In this document: in pieces, positions 46,445-54,804 of the stretch
How positions within the stretch are numbered: position 1 is the first letter of the stretch
Layout: the number at the start of each line of letters is the position of its first letter
Origin: an uncultured Methanospirillum sp.
Lineage (GTDB): Archaea > Halobacteriota > Methanomicrobia > Methanomicrobiales > Methanospirillaceae
Direction of reading: 5' to 3'
Assembly: GCF_963668475.1 (NCBI RefSeq)
Contig: NZ_OY764544.1
Location: forward strand, 3,719,986 to 3,783,985
DNA length: 64,000 nt
Position numbers and translations under genes: made by a program
The notes under the pieces: model-generated
Database searches by the model: none
What the model saw: the letters and a program-made list of their open reading frames with translations, nothing else
Told to the model about the DNA's origin: nothing

Positions 46445-46737
46445 AGGGGGTGTGTAATCACATATCTATGGGGGATCACTGACAATATGCTATTACCAGG
46501 TCATCTTCTTCATTCAAGAAACAGGGGGGATTCCTGCAAAGGTGTATGTTCCAGTTGCTCATCCCTGTGGTTTAAGAATTATACACATCCCAATGCTTTT
46601 GTACTTCCGCCCTGAGTGATGTAAGTCCTTTGCAGTATTACAAATATAAATTTAATCACAATTGGTATGGATAGTTTCTCATATGAATCCTAAAAAAGAG
46701 GGTGCTTGGTATCAATATGGCCCGAATCACGGAAAAA
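46445..46737. other. Intergenic region with a possible very small plus-strand ORF
   Basis: A plus-strand frame from ATG 46683 to TGA 46838 would encode 51 residues (MNPKKEGAWYQYGPNHGK and on), overlapping the 3' end of mcrD on the other strand. An ATATAAATTT box at 46644-46653 is suitably placed ahead of it, and a single GTATTAC half-site is at 46635-46641. There is no ribosome binding site or similarity, so coding is doubtful. Confidence 0.2.
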
Positions 46738-47217
46738 TTATGATCCTATGGGATCGCCTGAAAGATACGCGGTCTCAATCCTCTCGTGTGAGTCGGTCAG
46801 GCCAAGGAGCAGTCTCTCGGGATCCTGACCGTCCCTGATATAATCAGAGAGTGAGGGTTTTGTCTTGAGGAACTTCCCGACGAGGATCTGATACGGGAGA
46901 TCAGTGAAGAACTCCTCACAGTAGATACCAATCCGATCAATCGTCTCTTCGTTGATGGCTTCAACAGTCAGGTCTGCCATAAGAACATGCATATCCACGA
47001 TCTGATCTCCTATCGCAACGCCGGTGAACTCAGGCGGTTGGATCTCACATGAATGAACAGTCTTTCCGGTATGGTCAGAGGCAAACGCCGGGCCGTGAAC
47101 CAGCATCCGTCTGACCCCCTGAATTCTGGAGAGGCCCTCAATAAAAGGTCCGGCATGGTCGGGATGAAGCATCCGTATCGGGACAATACGGCACTGGGGA
47201 TGGAAGGAATCGTCCAT
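46738..47217 (-). CDS. mcrD: McrD-family protein, copy 1
   Basis: This 159-residue protein matches methyl-coenzyme M reductase operon protein D: PQCRIVPIRMLHPDHAG at the start, GVRRMLVHGPAF near 34, DMHVLMADLTVEAINEETIDRIGIYCEEFF, and PYQILVGKFLKTKPSLSDYIRDG at the end. McrD binds methyl-CoM reductase and is thought to help its assembly or loading with the nickel cofactor F430. Normally mcrD is inside the mcrBDCGA operon; here it lies 17 kb from mcrB, next to hmd. AGGAGAT gives a strong ribosome binding site 5 bases before ATG 47217. A palindromic operator lies about 80 to 100 bases upstream. Confidence 0.88.
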   Translation of the reverse strand: MDDSFHPQCRIVPIRMLHPDHAGPFIEGLSRIQGVRRMLVHGPAFASDHTGKTVHSCEIQPPEFTGVAIGDQIVDMHVLMADLTVEAINEETIDRIGIYCEEFFTDLPYQILVGKFLKTKPSLSDYIRDGQDPERLLLGLTDSHERIETAYLSGDPIGS

Positions 47218-47293
47218 TATATCTCCTGTTTGCGGACCTCACCTCAGATAGTATGACGGCCGCTTGTGTACTATGTACATTCAGTGAGCAAAA

Positions 47294-47320
47294 GTATTAC
47301 GAAATCTCATTGGGTAACAC
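47294..47320 (-). promoter_or_regulatory. NikR-like palindrome upstream of mcrD copy 1
   Basis: GTATTAC and GTAACAC are 13 bases apart, an inverted repeat with one mismatch. This is the closest match in the window to the GTGTTAC-N13/14-GTAACAC form that I recall for NikR sites in Desulfovibrio. It lies in the gap between the protease gene and mcrD. Confidence 0.65.
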
Positions 47321-47353
47321 GAGAGCAAAAAATTGTCCTGATAAGATCTCTGC

Positions 47354-47950
47354 CTATCTGCCCTGAGAGTTACATCCGGCAGAACAGGGAAAGAACTGAT
47401 ATTGTTTCCACCTAACTGAATTAACCGGTAACAGGAGCGAGTCAGTATAATCGTTCATCATCTCCTGACCAAAGATGATCGACCAGGGTTGTGAACCACT
47501 CGACATCTCCGAGATCGCCTGGCATGCAAGGGGAATTGCTGCTCTGACCTCAGGCGAGAGTCCGATATGCATATCCGGATATGTCACCAGCCCTGGCTGA
47601 CACCCGAGCAGAAGAATCTCTATGACATCCTTCATCATGATCAGGGTTTCAGCCACTCCTCCGGGCCGATGATCCGTTATTCTTCCGGCAGGAAGATCAG
47701 ATATGCTGATCAACGTGAGCGTGCCGGGTTTTGCCCCGAAATCTGCTGCATCAACCACAATAAGGCGGCGGGTTATCATGGGATCAAGTAGTGAGAAGAC
47801 GAACTCATTTCCTCCGGTTCCGGCATCCACCGCCTTTACCCCTGCCGGGAGAGAACACTTCTTCAGGCTCTGTATTACTGCAGGCCCGAATCCATCATCT
47901 GCATAGAGCGGATTTCCACATCCGGTGATGACTGTTTCAGGAAAGAACAT
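47354..47950 (-). CDS. Hydrogenase maturation protease (HycI/FrhD-like)
   Basis: This 198-residue protein has the family start TGCGNPLYADDGFGPAVIQSL, with the metal-binding acidic residue in YADDG, then VDAGTGGNEFVFSLLD and VVDAADFGAKPGTL, and a conserved His near DHRPGG. Family members trim the C-terminus of the large subunit of nickel-iron hydrogenases after nickel insertion; FrhD serves F420-reducing hydrogenase. No Ni-Fe hydrogenase gene is in this window, and Hmd needs no such processing. The position just downstream of hmd therefore suggests shared regulation rather than action on Hmd. The last 20 residues (FFPCSAGCNSQGR) add a Cys pair of unknown use. Confidence 0.8.
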   Translation of the reverse strand: MFFPETVITGCGNPLYADDGFGPAVIQSLKKCSLPAGVKAVDAGTGGNEFVFSLLDPMITRRLIVVDAADFGAKPGTLTLISISDLPAGRITDHRPGGVAETLIMMKDVIEILLLGCQPGLVTYPDMHIGLSPEVRAAIPLACQAISEMSSGSQPWSIIFGQEMMNDYTDSLLLPVNSVRWKQYQFFPCSAGCNSQGR

Positions 47951-48063
47951 TACAAACCTTAATTCTCATCTGGTATCATGTCATGAACAGGAGATTATGA
48001 GAAAAGATCTCCTGTGACCTTGATGTTCTGGCCTCTTCGCGAGAGTTCATCTGATTGATGGCG

Positions 48064-49113
48064 TTACTTACACATTCCATCAGGAGTACATGCTTTGTTC
48101 TTCCTCTTCTCGAGAGCCTGAAGAACGGTTGGCAGGATCTCACCAACGGCTCCAAAGTTCATGGAGTCTGCAGTACCGAGGAATACACCGGGGTCAAGAT
48201 GTTCTTCGAGATTTTTAATCCCTACTTTGTTCATGAGTGCAGTCACCTGCTCAAGTGACTCTTTTGCCATCATCTGGGTGAAACTGGCCGGAGCACCGAG
48301 AACATTCATGACAGACTCACGGTAGGTGAGCAGACCGGCATAGGTCACTGCAGTAAGGGCTGCACACATATCACAGACTGGTCCGAGAAGTTCTGCCGGA
48401 AGCTTAAACGCTTCTCCGCGTGCAAGGGCTCCGATCTCATAGAGCTTCTTGATCGTCTCTTCATTCGCATATCCTTCTGAGATAAATGCCTGTCCTTTCA
48501 TCTCCGGAACTGCACCTGGATGGTAAGACGAGACATTGACCTTCTTTGCAATGTTTAGTTCTTCAAAGATGGTGTAGAACTTGGTGGTAGGGATGGTGCA
48601 TGCATGGGTGATGATGGCGCCCTCCTTGATATCGCCTGCAAACTTCTCGATGATCCCTTTCTGCATGTCGCCTTTCGGCAGCCAGGTGATGATCCAGTCA
48701 GCATCGGCCACTGCTTCCTTGTCATCGGTTGTAACCTTCAGACCGACTTTTTCCGGGTGGGTGAAGTGAATTGCACCTTTTGGTGGTTTTGGAAGATCCT
48801 TGGCGACCTCTTTTACCTTCTCCCTGATCTTTGGCATGATACTTTCAGGATTGGTCTTGTGTGCGGTTATCACATCCTCGTATGCGAAGTCGTCAATGAC
48901 GGTAAACTGGTTGTCAAAGATCGGATCTGATACGACAATATCCTTGATTCCTGCCAGTTCGCGAAGTTCGGCCCCCATGATGATGGTCGAGTGGGTCATC
49001 GCTATCTCTGGCTTCTTTACCTTCTCAGCGACTGCACAGGCTCGTGAAAAGTTCGTGATTCCTGCTGCGGCATGTGTCCGGTAACATCCCGCTCCAAGTA
49101 TTGCAACTTTCAT
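48064..49113 (-). CDS. hmd: [Fe]-hydrogenase, H2-forming methylenetetrahydromethanopterin dehydrogenase
   Basis: This 349-residue cytoplasmic enzyme reduces methenyl-tetrahydromethanopterin with H2, using the nickel-free iron-guanylylpyridinol (FeGP) cofactor. Taking ATG 49113, which has AAGGT 8 bases upstream, places the catalytic His at position 14 (AILGAGCYRTHAAAG), as in the known enzymes. The iron-ligating cysteine is Cys172 in THACTIPTTKF, corresponding to Cys176 of the Methanocaldococcus protein. The C-terminal helical domain (LLGPVCDMCAALTAVTYAGLLTYRESV) forms the dimer and substrate site. All residues for activity look intact. An upstream start at 49128 would shift the His numbering. 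The gene is divergent from hcgA, with a palindromic operator 59 to 86 bases upstream. Confidence 0.97.
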   Translation of the reverse strand: MKVAILGAGCYRTHAAAGITNFSRACAVAEKVKKPEIAMTHSTIIMGAELRELAGIKDIVVSDPIFDNQFTVIDDFAYEDVITAHKTNPESIMPKIREKVKEVAKDLPKPPKGAIHFTHPEKVGLKVTTDDKEAVADADWIITWLPKGDMQKGIIEKFAGDIKEGAIITHACTIPTTKFYTIFEELNIAKKVNVSSYHPGAVPEMKGQAFISEGYANEETIKKLYEIGALARGEAFKLPAELLGPVCDMCAALTAVTYAGLLTYRESVMNVLGAPASFTQMMAKESLEQVTALMNKVGIKNLEEHLDPGVFLGTADSMNFGAVGEILPTVLQALEKRKNKACTPDGMCK

Positions 49114-49171
49114 AATTGATACCTTCATTGGATAGTACTACATTCGAATTAATTGGATTTCCTTTTACAAA

Positions 49172-49199
49172 GTATTACCAAAAAACTCTGTAGTAATAT
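49172..49199. promoter_or_regulatory. NikR-like palindrome in the hmd-hcgA divergent promoter region
   Basis: GTATTAC and GTAATAT are 14 bases apart, an inverted repeat with one mismatch. It is 59 bases upstream of the hmd start and about 200 bases from hcgA, so hmd is the more likely target. hcgA has its own TATA-like TATAAAAAA at 49280-49288. Nickel-dependent repression here would fit the known rise of Hmd in nickel-starved methanogens. Confidence 0.6.
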
Positions 49200-49397
49200 T
49201 GACTCAGCACCATTGCTTAAAGCACTATCTATTTGTTTCTACTGCAAAAAACCATCCCTTGGGCTAACTGAGATGTAATATAAAAAATTGGGCTTCTTTT
49301 TATGTATCAATACGGTTACTGGTGAAATGGATGGGGGGGACCGAATGGCTATGTATTAATCTTAAAGATACAAATGATAGTTTGCTTACAAGGTGTT

Positions 49398-50447
49398 ATG
49401 TTGATAAGAAATCTTATGAAAAATATTCTTGACGGACACCGGCCTGACGATGAAGAGACTCTCAGGTTATTTAGGATCAAAAACCGGGATGAGTTTAATG
49501 AACTCATGGAGACTGCATTCGAAGTTCGAAGAGACCAGAGCAGAACTGTAAAACTCACCTCCACCGTGCATCTCACAAACATCTGTCAGGTAACTCCCAA
49601 GTGTGGATACTGCGGGTTTGCAGCAGGTACTTCTGCCGAAGGATATTTTCACCCGTTTTACAAGTCAGAGTCAGAGATCCTTGAGGCTGCCAAAAAGATT
49701 GAGGAGTCAGGGATTCCACGGGTCAGTTGCTCCGGAGCCCATGGGTATCAGGGCAGGCAGGCTGTTGATGCAGCCAGGATTGTGAAAGAGAACACATCAC
49801 TTGAGCTTCTAGTCAATGTCGGTGCTGATCTGAGCAGGGATTCACTCTCCCACATTTCGGGATGCGGGACCGATACAGTCTGCTGCAATCTTGAGACGGT
49901 GAATAAAGCACTCTTTCATGCAGTAAAACCCGGAGAGAGGTTTGAGGACCGGGTCAGATCGTGCGAGATGATATCTGATCAGGGCGTTGAGCTCTCGTCA
50001 GGTCTTCTGGTAGGTCTTGGAGAGTCTTATGAGGACCGTGTTGCACACCTGAAGTTTCTCCGCCGGTTTAAAACCCTCGGAGAGATCCCGATCATGGGAT
50101 TTAATCCGTACCGGGGAACTCCAATGCAGGATCATCCTCCCTGCAGTCTTGATGAACAGATGAAGACGATCGCAATCACGCGGATTATGTATCCTGAGAT
50201 CAGAATCACCGTGCCCACACCGACGATCGGGCCTGAAAATGTGAAATACTCACTCCTTGCCGGTGCAGACAATGTGGCGACAGTGATTCCTGACTCGTAT
50301 CCCCTTGATATCAAGGGGGTTGGCTCTCCGGCATTTGGAACACTGAACGAGGTGGTCAGAGTGATCAGGGAGATGGATCTGACACCAGAACTGCGGCATC
50401 TGACTGTCCCGGTTGTATCTGCCAAACCTCTTGTCCCAGGAGTATGA
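49398..50447 (+). CDS. hcgA: HcgA/HmdB, radical SAM protein of FeGP cofactor synthesis
   Basis: This 349-residue radical SAM enzyme is related to biotin synthase and is part of the pathway for the pyridinol of the FeGP cofactor. The cluster motif is NICQVTPKCGYCGF, that is C-x5-C-x2-C in place of the usual C-x3-C-x2-C; this spacing is the known mark of HcgA. The barrel segments SCSGAHGYQGRQAVDAARIV, NLETVNKALFHAVKPGERFEDR and GLLVGLGESYEDRVAHLKFLR are in the expected order. Start choice is uncertain: ATG 49398 follows AAGGTG closely, and 49374 or 49416 are options. It heads hcgA-B-C-D. Confidence 0.95.
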   Translation: MLIRNLMKNILDGHRPDDEETLRLFRIKNRDEFNELMETAFEVRRDQSRTVKLTSTVHLTNICQVTPKCGYCGFAAGTSAEGYFHPFYKSESEILEAAKKIEESGIPRVSCSGAHGYQGRQAVDAARIVKENTSLELLVNVGADLSRDSLSHISGCGTDTVCCNLETVNKALFHAVKPGERFEDRVRSCEMISDQGVELSSGLLVGLGESYEDRVAHLKFLRRFKTLGEIPIMGFNPYRGTPMQDHPPCSLDEQMKTIAITRIMYPEIRITVPTPTIGPENVKYSLLAGADNVATVIPDSYPLDIKGVGSPAFGTLNEVVRVIREMDLTPELRHLTVPVVSAKPLVPGV

Positions 50448-50477
50448 GGGAAGAGGTTCATTGATTCGGGTGATGCC

Positions 50478-50969
50478 ATGGAACTGGAACAGATAGTTGA
50501 GAATGCCTACTACGAGTCTGTAACCGGTGTCAGAACCGGGGATACTAAGAACGAATGCCGGGAGATTCGCAGGTACATCAGGGACGCTGAAGAGATCGTC
50601 ATCCCAAACCACAATGAGACAAAGGTTGTTGCCATCAACGAGGTGCTCGAAGAGTTCGGGCTCTCACAGGCGAAACATCTGCAGATCCATACAGACGCCT
50701 GCGATCTGAGCAGGATGCCGGCGATGACCAAGGCTATCATGGCCCTTGACACCTGTTCCTGTGATCTGGTTATTGCACGGGGGAGGCTTGGTATCCCTGG
50801 TTCGGGATCGATGCTGGTGATTCTTGATAAGAAAGGGAGAATTCTTACGGCTTCCCTCTCGCCGCCCCATATCATCCATGGAAAGCCGGTTTCAGAAGCT
50901 GTCCGGGACGAGATGACTGCAGCTCTGGAGAGGATCGGGTTCACAAGGTCAAGGGGGAAGAGCGAGTGA
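50478..50969 (+). CDS. hcgB: HcgB, guanylyltransferase of FeGP cofactor synthesis
   Basis: This 163-residue protein has the size and pattern of HcgB (DUF3236): NHNETKVVAINEVLEEFGL near residue 44, DACDLSRMPAMTKAIMALDT, and CDLVIARGRLGIPGSGSMLVILD. HcgB joins GMP to the pyridinol, using GTP. GGGTGAT is 3 bases before the ATG. It follows hcgA by 30 bases and overlaps hcgC by 4 bases. Confidence 0.92.
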   Translation: MELEQIVENAYYESVTGVRTGDTKNECREIRRYIRDAEEIVIPNHNETKVVAINEVLEEFGLSQAKHLQIHTDACDLSRMPAMTKAIMALDTCSCDLVIARGRLGIPGSGSMLVILDKKGRILTASLSPPHIIHGKPVSEAVRDEMTAALERIGFTRSRGKSE

Positions 50970-51763
50970 TCCACCCGTTCCGGTGTGAAGATGGCATAAC
51001 CCCGACGGTGAAGACCTTCTTCTCACAGTATCTGCTTCAGGATCTGCTTGATCAGATAACACTGAAAAAGGCCCTGGCAGTTTTGAAATGGCTGGAGAGT
51101 ACTGGGCCGATGCCAAAGGCCTGTCTGATCTGCGGTGCATATCTCACCGGTGCAAGGCTTGCAAACACCCTGGCCAGAACCGCTTCTGTAACAGTGCTCG
51201 ACCAGTTCCCGCTCGTGAAGAACCTGCTTGATCCAGGTGTTGCATATACAACCTCTATCGATGATCTGCCGACTGGAGGGTGGGACCTCATCATGGACAC
51301 AACTGGACTTGGGGGGATAGATCCTCTCATGCTCAAAAGGTTTCAGACACCACCGATCTTTGTTGTAGAGGATCCCTGCTCTGACGGAAGCGACGCTGTC
51401 ATCCTGCAGGCCAATCAGTGTTACAAACTCATAGGCAGCATGGCATCAGAACGGAAAGGAGTTCTCTGCACCGGCGGACTCAGTACCAAGACCTCTGGGA
51501 CCATGACACTCATGGTTGAGATCATGAGACGTTCAATGGAGGATGCCACACGGCTCGAAGGGGTGCTGTACAGCACAGGCTCATGGGAGCATTTTGAACG
51601 CCTACTCTTTAAAGAGCAGAATTACGAGGAGTTTAGAAAAAAACTACAGAGATCTGCCCTGATCGTCTCGTCCCTCATGCCGGTGAACCCTGATGAGGTG
51701 ATACAGACCCATGTATCAGCACTCTCATCCACGATCACAGATTTCTCTGAGTTCAGGCCATGA
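50966..51763 (+). CDS. hcgC: HcgC, SAM-dependent pyridinol methyltransferase of FeGP synthesis
   Basis: This 265-residue protein matches HcgC (DUF1188), which methylates C3 of the pyridinol precursor with SAM. It contains GITPTVKTFFSQYLLQDLLDQ near the start, a Rossmann-like strand and loop CLICGAYLTGARLANTLAR, and the strand VTVLDQFPLVKNLL. It starts at GTG 50966 overlapping hcgB, and ends with an ATGA overlap on hcgD. HcgC is not related in sequence to the methyltransferases of the left half of the window. Confidence 0.92.
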   Translation: MIHPFRCEDGITPTVKTFFSQYLLQDLLDQITLKKALAVLKWLESTGPMPKACLICGAYLTGARLANTLARTASVTVLDQFPLVKNLLDPGVAYTTSIDDLPTGGWDLIMDTTGLGGIDPLMLKRFQTPPIFVVEDPCSDGSDAVILQANQCYKLIGSMASERKGVLCTGGLSTKTSGTMTLMVEIMRRSMEDATRLEGVLYSTGSWEHFERLLFKEQNYEEFRKKLQRSALIVSSLMPVNPDEVIQTHVSALSSTITDFSEFRP

Positions 51764-52560
51764 ATGGCAAAGAGTTATTCTACAGGATTGAAGAGAAGAT
51801 TCCACTCAAATTAGCTCTCCCCACAGACCGGGTTGGATACATCGGGAAGAAAGATCCAGGAGATCTTGAGATATTACGGATTCTTCTCCTCATGGATTAT
51901 TACCCTGAAGAAGGCCTCGATTATACCGGGTACGATCTTATCGTCCTTCATCACCCGCCACGTGTACCTCCTCTGATTCCTGCCTATGTCATCCATTCGA
52001 ACTGGGATCTTCTGTATGGCGGAGCGTGTGATGCACTTGCAGACTGTATGAAGATCTCATGTACTGATGTGCTTGACCCAGCAACAGGACTGGGAAGAAT
52101 CGGGGAGATTGAAAGCGGACCGATCCTCCTCTCGCGGTTTGTCAGGTATGTCATGAGAGCTCTGAAGATCGGGTCGGTCAGAACAGTGAACTACTCTGAG
52201 GATCGGCTGATCTTTACCGTAGGTCTGGTATCAGGGTTCGGCCTTAACCAGGATCTCATCAGGATGGCACAACACCGGGGAATTGATCTCTACCTGTCCG
52301 GGGATCTCACTCATCCAGGTGCAATCCTGGCAAAGCAATCAGATCTTGTGCTTATCGATGCATCGCATCATGCTACAGAACTTCCCGGTCTCTTCAGACT
52401 CGGGGAGGTACTTTCAGGACTTGGTATGGAGGTGACGGTAAAGGATACAGGAGTGCCGTTCGGCGTATACTCTGATCATTATCGCCCAGTCTCATACCTG
52501 TCCACAACATTGGACCGGGAAAAAAGTTCTGTCTCCTGGGAGACCGGCTACATCTCCTGA
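51760..52560 (+). CDS. hcgD: HcgD, NIF3-like protein of FeGP synthesis
   Basis: This 266-residue NIF3-family protein has the metal-ligand blocks DLIVLHHPP near 63, YVIHSNWDLLYGGACDALAD, LYLSGDLTHPGAIL near 190, and VLIDASHHATELPG near 207. HcgD binds a dinuclear iron site and is proposed to deliver iron to the cofactor. The start ATG overlaps the hcgC stop. The 3' end overlaps the convergent flavodoxin-like gene by 13 bases. Confidence 0.93.
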   Translation: MNGKELFYRIEEKIPLKLALPTDRVGYIGKKDPGDLEILRILLLMDYYPEEGLDYTGYDLIVLHHPPRVPPLIPAYVIHSNWDLLYGGACDALADCMKISCTDVLDPATGLGRIGEIESGPILLSRFVRYVMRALKIGSVRTVNYSEDRLIFTVGLVSGFGLNQDLIRMAQHRGIDLYLSGDLTHPGAILAKQSDLVLIDASHHATELPGLFRLGEVLSGLGMEVTVKDTGVPFGVYSDHYRPVSYLSTTLDREKSSVSWETGYIS

Positions 52561-53165
52561 TCTGATCCGAGTGCTGTAACAGCATCAGTACCTAGAGCTT
52601 TTCCTTTCTGGTAAGCTTCCTGCAGGAGTTCTGGATAGAGTAGAAGGTCTTTTTTGTTGTCCATGTCCCTGACATAGAGTTCGTCTGAAAGCTTGCAGTC
52701 GATGATATCGCAGAATGACTCTGCCGAGAGCCTGACCCCGTCAAAGGTATGTGGAAGGTTCAGCCCTGATATCGAGATGAGCAATGTTCTCCGGTGTCTT
52801 CTCTTTTCCGCTGACACAAGCCGGTTCTTACGGATGTACTTGGCACAGAAGAAGACCTGGAATCGATCCATGAACGCCTTCAGGGCACCGGGCACCCCCA
52901 TGGTCATCACCGGAGTTGCGATGATAAGGCCGTCGATCTCTTTGAACAAGGCGTACATCTCGTTCATGTCATCCTCCATCATGCATTGGTCATGATCCTT
53001 ACAGAAGTAAAACTCCCGACATGGAGTGAACCCGAGTTCAGGGACATTAATTTTACGAAGATCACAACCTGCATCACGGGCTCCTGCCATAGCTTTGTCA
53101 AGAAGAACGGCTGTGTTGCCTTCTGGAAGCGGGCTCCCAAGAAGAGCGGCAAGTACTGGTTTCAT
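52548..53165 (-). CDS. Flavodoxin-like NAD(P)H:FMN oxidoreductase / iron-sulfur flavoprotein relative
   Basis: This 205-residue protein has the FMN-phosphate loop GSPLPEGNTAVLLDKAM, ATPVMTMGVPGALKAFMDR for the isoalloxazine, and a Cys region PCREFYFCKDHDQC. In iron-sulfur flavoproteins this region holds four cysteines; here the second is Phe, so an ordinary [4Fe-4S] site is doubtful. Its insertion, on the opposite strand, between the hcgA-D and hcgF-E-G blocks suggests a redox step or repair role for the FeGP pathway, though it could be unrelated. One GTATTAC half-site at 53195-53201 lies in its divergent promoter gap with hcgF. Confidence 0.75.
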   Translation of the reverse strand: MKPVLAALLGSPLPEGNTAVLLDKAMAGARDAGCDLRKINVPELGFTPCREFYFCKDHDQCMMEDDMNEMYALFKEIDGLIIATPVMTMGVPGALKAFMDRFQVFFCAKYIRKNRLVSAEKRRHRRTLLISISGLNLPHTFDGVRLSAESFCDIIDCKLSDELYVRDMDNKKDLLLYPELLQEAYQKGKALGTDAVTALGSDQEM

Positions 53166-53316
53166 TCCATAGTGATTATCTGGATGGGATTTTAGTATTA
53201 CTGATGAATGTTTTATTCATATCAAATCAGAAGTTATTGAATGATCTCCGGAGGCTTCAGTTGGCTCAGTCAGGCCATAGTACAACGGCCTGGGTTGACT
53301 ATGAAGGATAAAAGAG

Positions 53317-53829
53317 ATGGAGAAAAAGATGCCTGATCTGATCACAGTTGCCACAGCAGAGTGCTTCACCCATGGAAAGGTTGCACGTGAGGTTCATGCC
53401 TTTGCCAGAGGGTATCCACTCGGATATCCTTGGGAGATCAACCGCGACAAGGCCCGTGTCTCTCTGGTTTGCGGCCTTTTTATTCCCACCATCTCAGGGG
53501 TAGAGTCTGTACTCAGGTTCGAGCCGATGAAACCGATATGTGCTCCTGAAGGAATCAAGGTCTATGATCAGAAACGGGATCTTGCAATGGCTGTCCAGAT
53601 GGCAACTGCTGTAAAAAAAATGACCAGATCACAGATCGGAATCGGGACCTCTGCCGGAATCGGAACCGGAGGGATAGCAGTTGTCACGAATGAGCTGACA
53701 ATTACCGCGACCACCGATGTTCATGCAGATCTGAGAACCTCTGATGCTGAGCTCATCATGCGCAGGCAGGATGCCGGAGTCAATGAAGCATTGCGCCTCT
53801 TTCAGCATCTCCTGAAGAACGGATTTTAA
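53317..53829 (+). CDS. hcgF: HcgF, guanylylpyridinol-thioester-forming protein of FeGP synthesis
   Basis: This 170-residue protein matches the UPF0254/HcgF family: TVATAECFTHGKVAREVHAFARGYP at the start and IGIGTSAGIGTGGIAV near residue 110. In HcgF a conserved Cys near the N-terminus (here in AECFTHG) forms a thioester with the carboxyl group of guanylylpyridinol. ATG 53317 (AGGA 8 bases upstream) and ATG 53329 (GGAG 6 bases upstream) both have plausible ribosome binding sites; the second gives a length closer to known members. It begins the hcgF-E-G block. Confidence 0.9.
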   Translation: MEKKMPDLITVATAECFTHGKVAREVHAFARGYPLGYPWEINRDKARVSLVCGLFIPTISGVESVLRFEPMKPICAPEGIKVYDQKRDLAMAVQMATAVKKMTRSQIGIGTSAGIGTGGIAVVTNELTITATTDVHADLRTSDAELIMRRQDAGVNEALRLFQHLLKNGF

Positions 53830-54010
53830 TCCTCTGGGTCTGCTACCATGGCCCTGACCCCATGAGGATTGAGCGCCGGTGTACTGTTGCAATGCTACAA
53901 ATTTTATGTTCGTAATAAGAAGTGTGATCATATGCGCTATATCAAAGATAGATCTCGCTCAGTTCGATACCCCCTTATGCGTATACTGATGAGAGAGGAT
54001 ATCGTAACAG

Positions 54011-54688
54011 ATGGCTGGTGTCAAAATGAGTGACACACTCCCAATTGAAGAGGTTGAGAAGCAGAAATGCCCATGGGGAGAGGTTACGCTGATCGGTCTT
54101 GGCAGGCTCGGACTTCGGACAGCCCTCACACTCATACAGGCACACAGGGGAGGTCCCCGCCGGATTGTGGCTGTGGACGGTCAGACCATATCGGCTGACG
54201 ATCTTATCTTCAGAATGATGGGAGGCGGTATCGGTGATTACAAAGTAAAATTCTTTCAAAACCTTGCTCCAGCAGGTTTCTCTAAAGAGATCACCGGGAT
54301 CGCCTCGTATGTGACCGATGCAAACATGGCTGATCTGATTGCTGGGGATGTGGTCTGCATCGAGATTGCAGGAGGCGACACCCTGCCGTTGACAACAAAG
54401 ATCATCAGATATGCCCAGCAGATCGGAGCAGTCACCATCAGTACCATGGGTGTCTTCGGGGTGGGTGATGTCCCGGTCATGGTCTCACGGATCGAGGATG
54501 CTGATCAGACCAATCCGATTGTTGCCTACCTTACGGAAAACGGAATAAAAGAACACATTCTGGTCGGCACCGGCAAACTCATCAGGGACTGGGAACCGGT
54601 CATCCCTCCGGTGCTCGATCGGGTCTCACTAGCGATCAGCTCAGAGGTTCTCAGGCAACTCAATCAGAGACGGTCTGCTTCTGAATAA
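54011..54688 (+). CDS. hcgE: HcgE, E1-like adenylyltransferase of FeGP synthesis
   Basis: This 225-residue ThiF/E1-like protein has the nucleotide loop LIGLGRLGLRTALTLIQ near residue 27, then VAVDGQTISADDLIFRMMGGGIGDYKV, which is the family's D-G and R positions for ATP binding. HcgE adenylylates the carboxyl group of guanylylpyridinol before it is passed to HcgF. A second ATG at 54026 could also be the start. It follows hcgF by 181 bases and precedes hcgG by 116 bases, so separate promoters are possible. Confidence 0.92.
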   Translation: MAGVKMSDTLPIEEVEKQKCPWGEVTLIGLGRLGLRTALTLIQAHRGGPRRIVAVDGQTISADDLIFRMMGGGIGDYKVKFFQNLAPAGFSKEITGIASYVTDANMADLIAGDVVCIEIAGGDTLPLTTKIIRYAQQIGAVTISTMGVFGVGDVPVMVSRIEDADQTNPIVAYLTENGIKEHILVGTGKLIRDWEPVIPPVLDRVSLAISSEVLRQLNQRRSASE

Positions 54689-54804
54689 TAGGATGGATCT
54701 GTAAGATCCTATTTTACCTTTTTTACTTTTTGTAAGAAGAAATATGAAATTTTAAATGGATCGCACGCCCATCTCTTCTCATACTCAAATCACCGGAGTT
54801 AGGT

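Noticed and set aside
53195..53201. Single GTATTAC between the flavodoxin-like gene and hcgF
   Set aside because: No partner half-site at 20 or 21 bases on either side.
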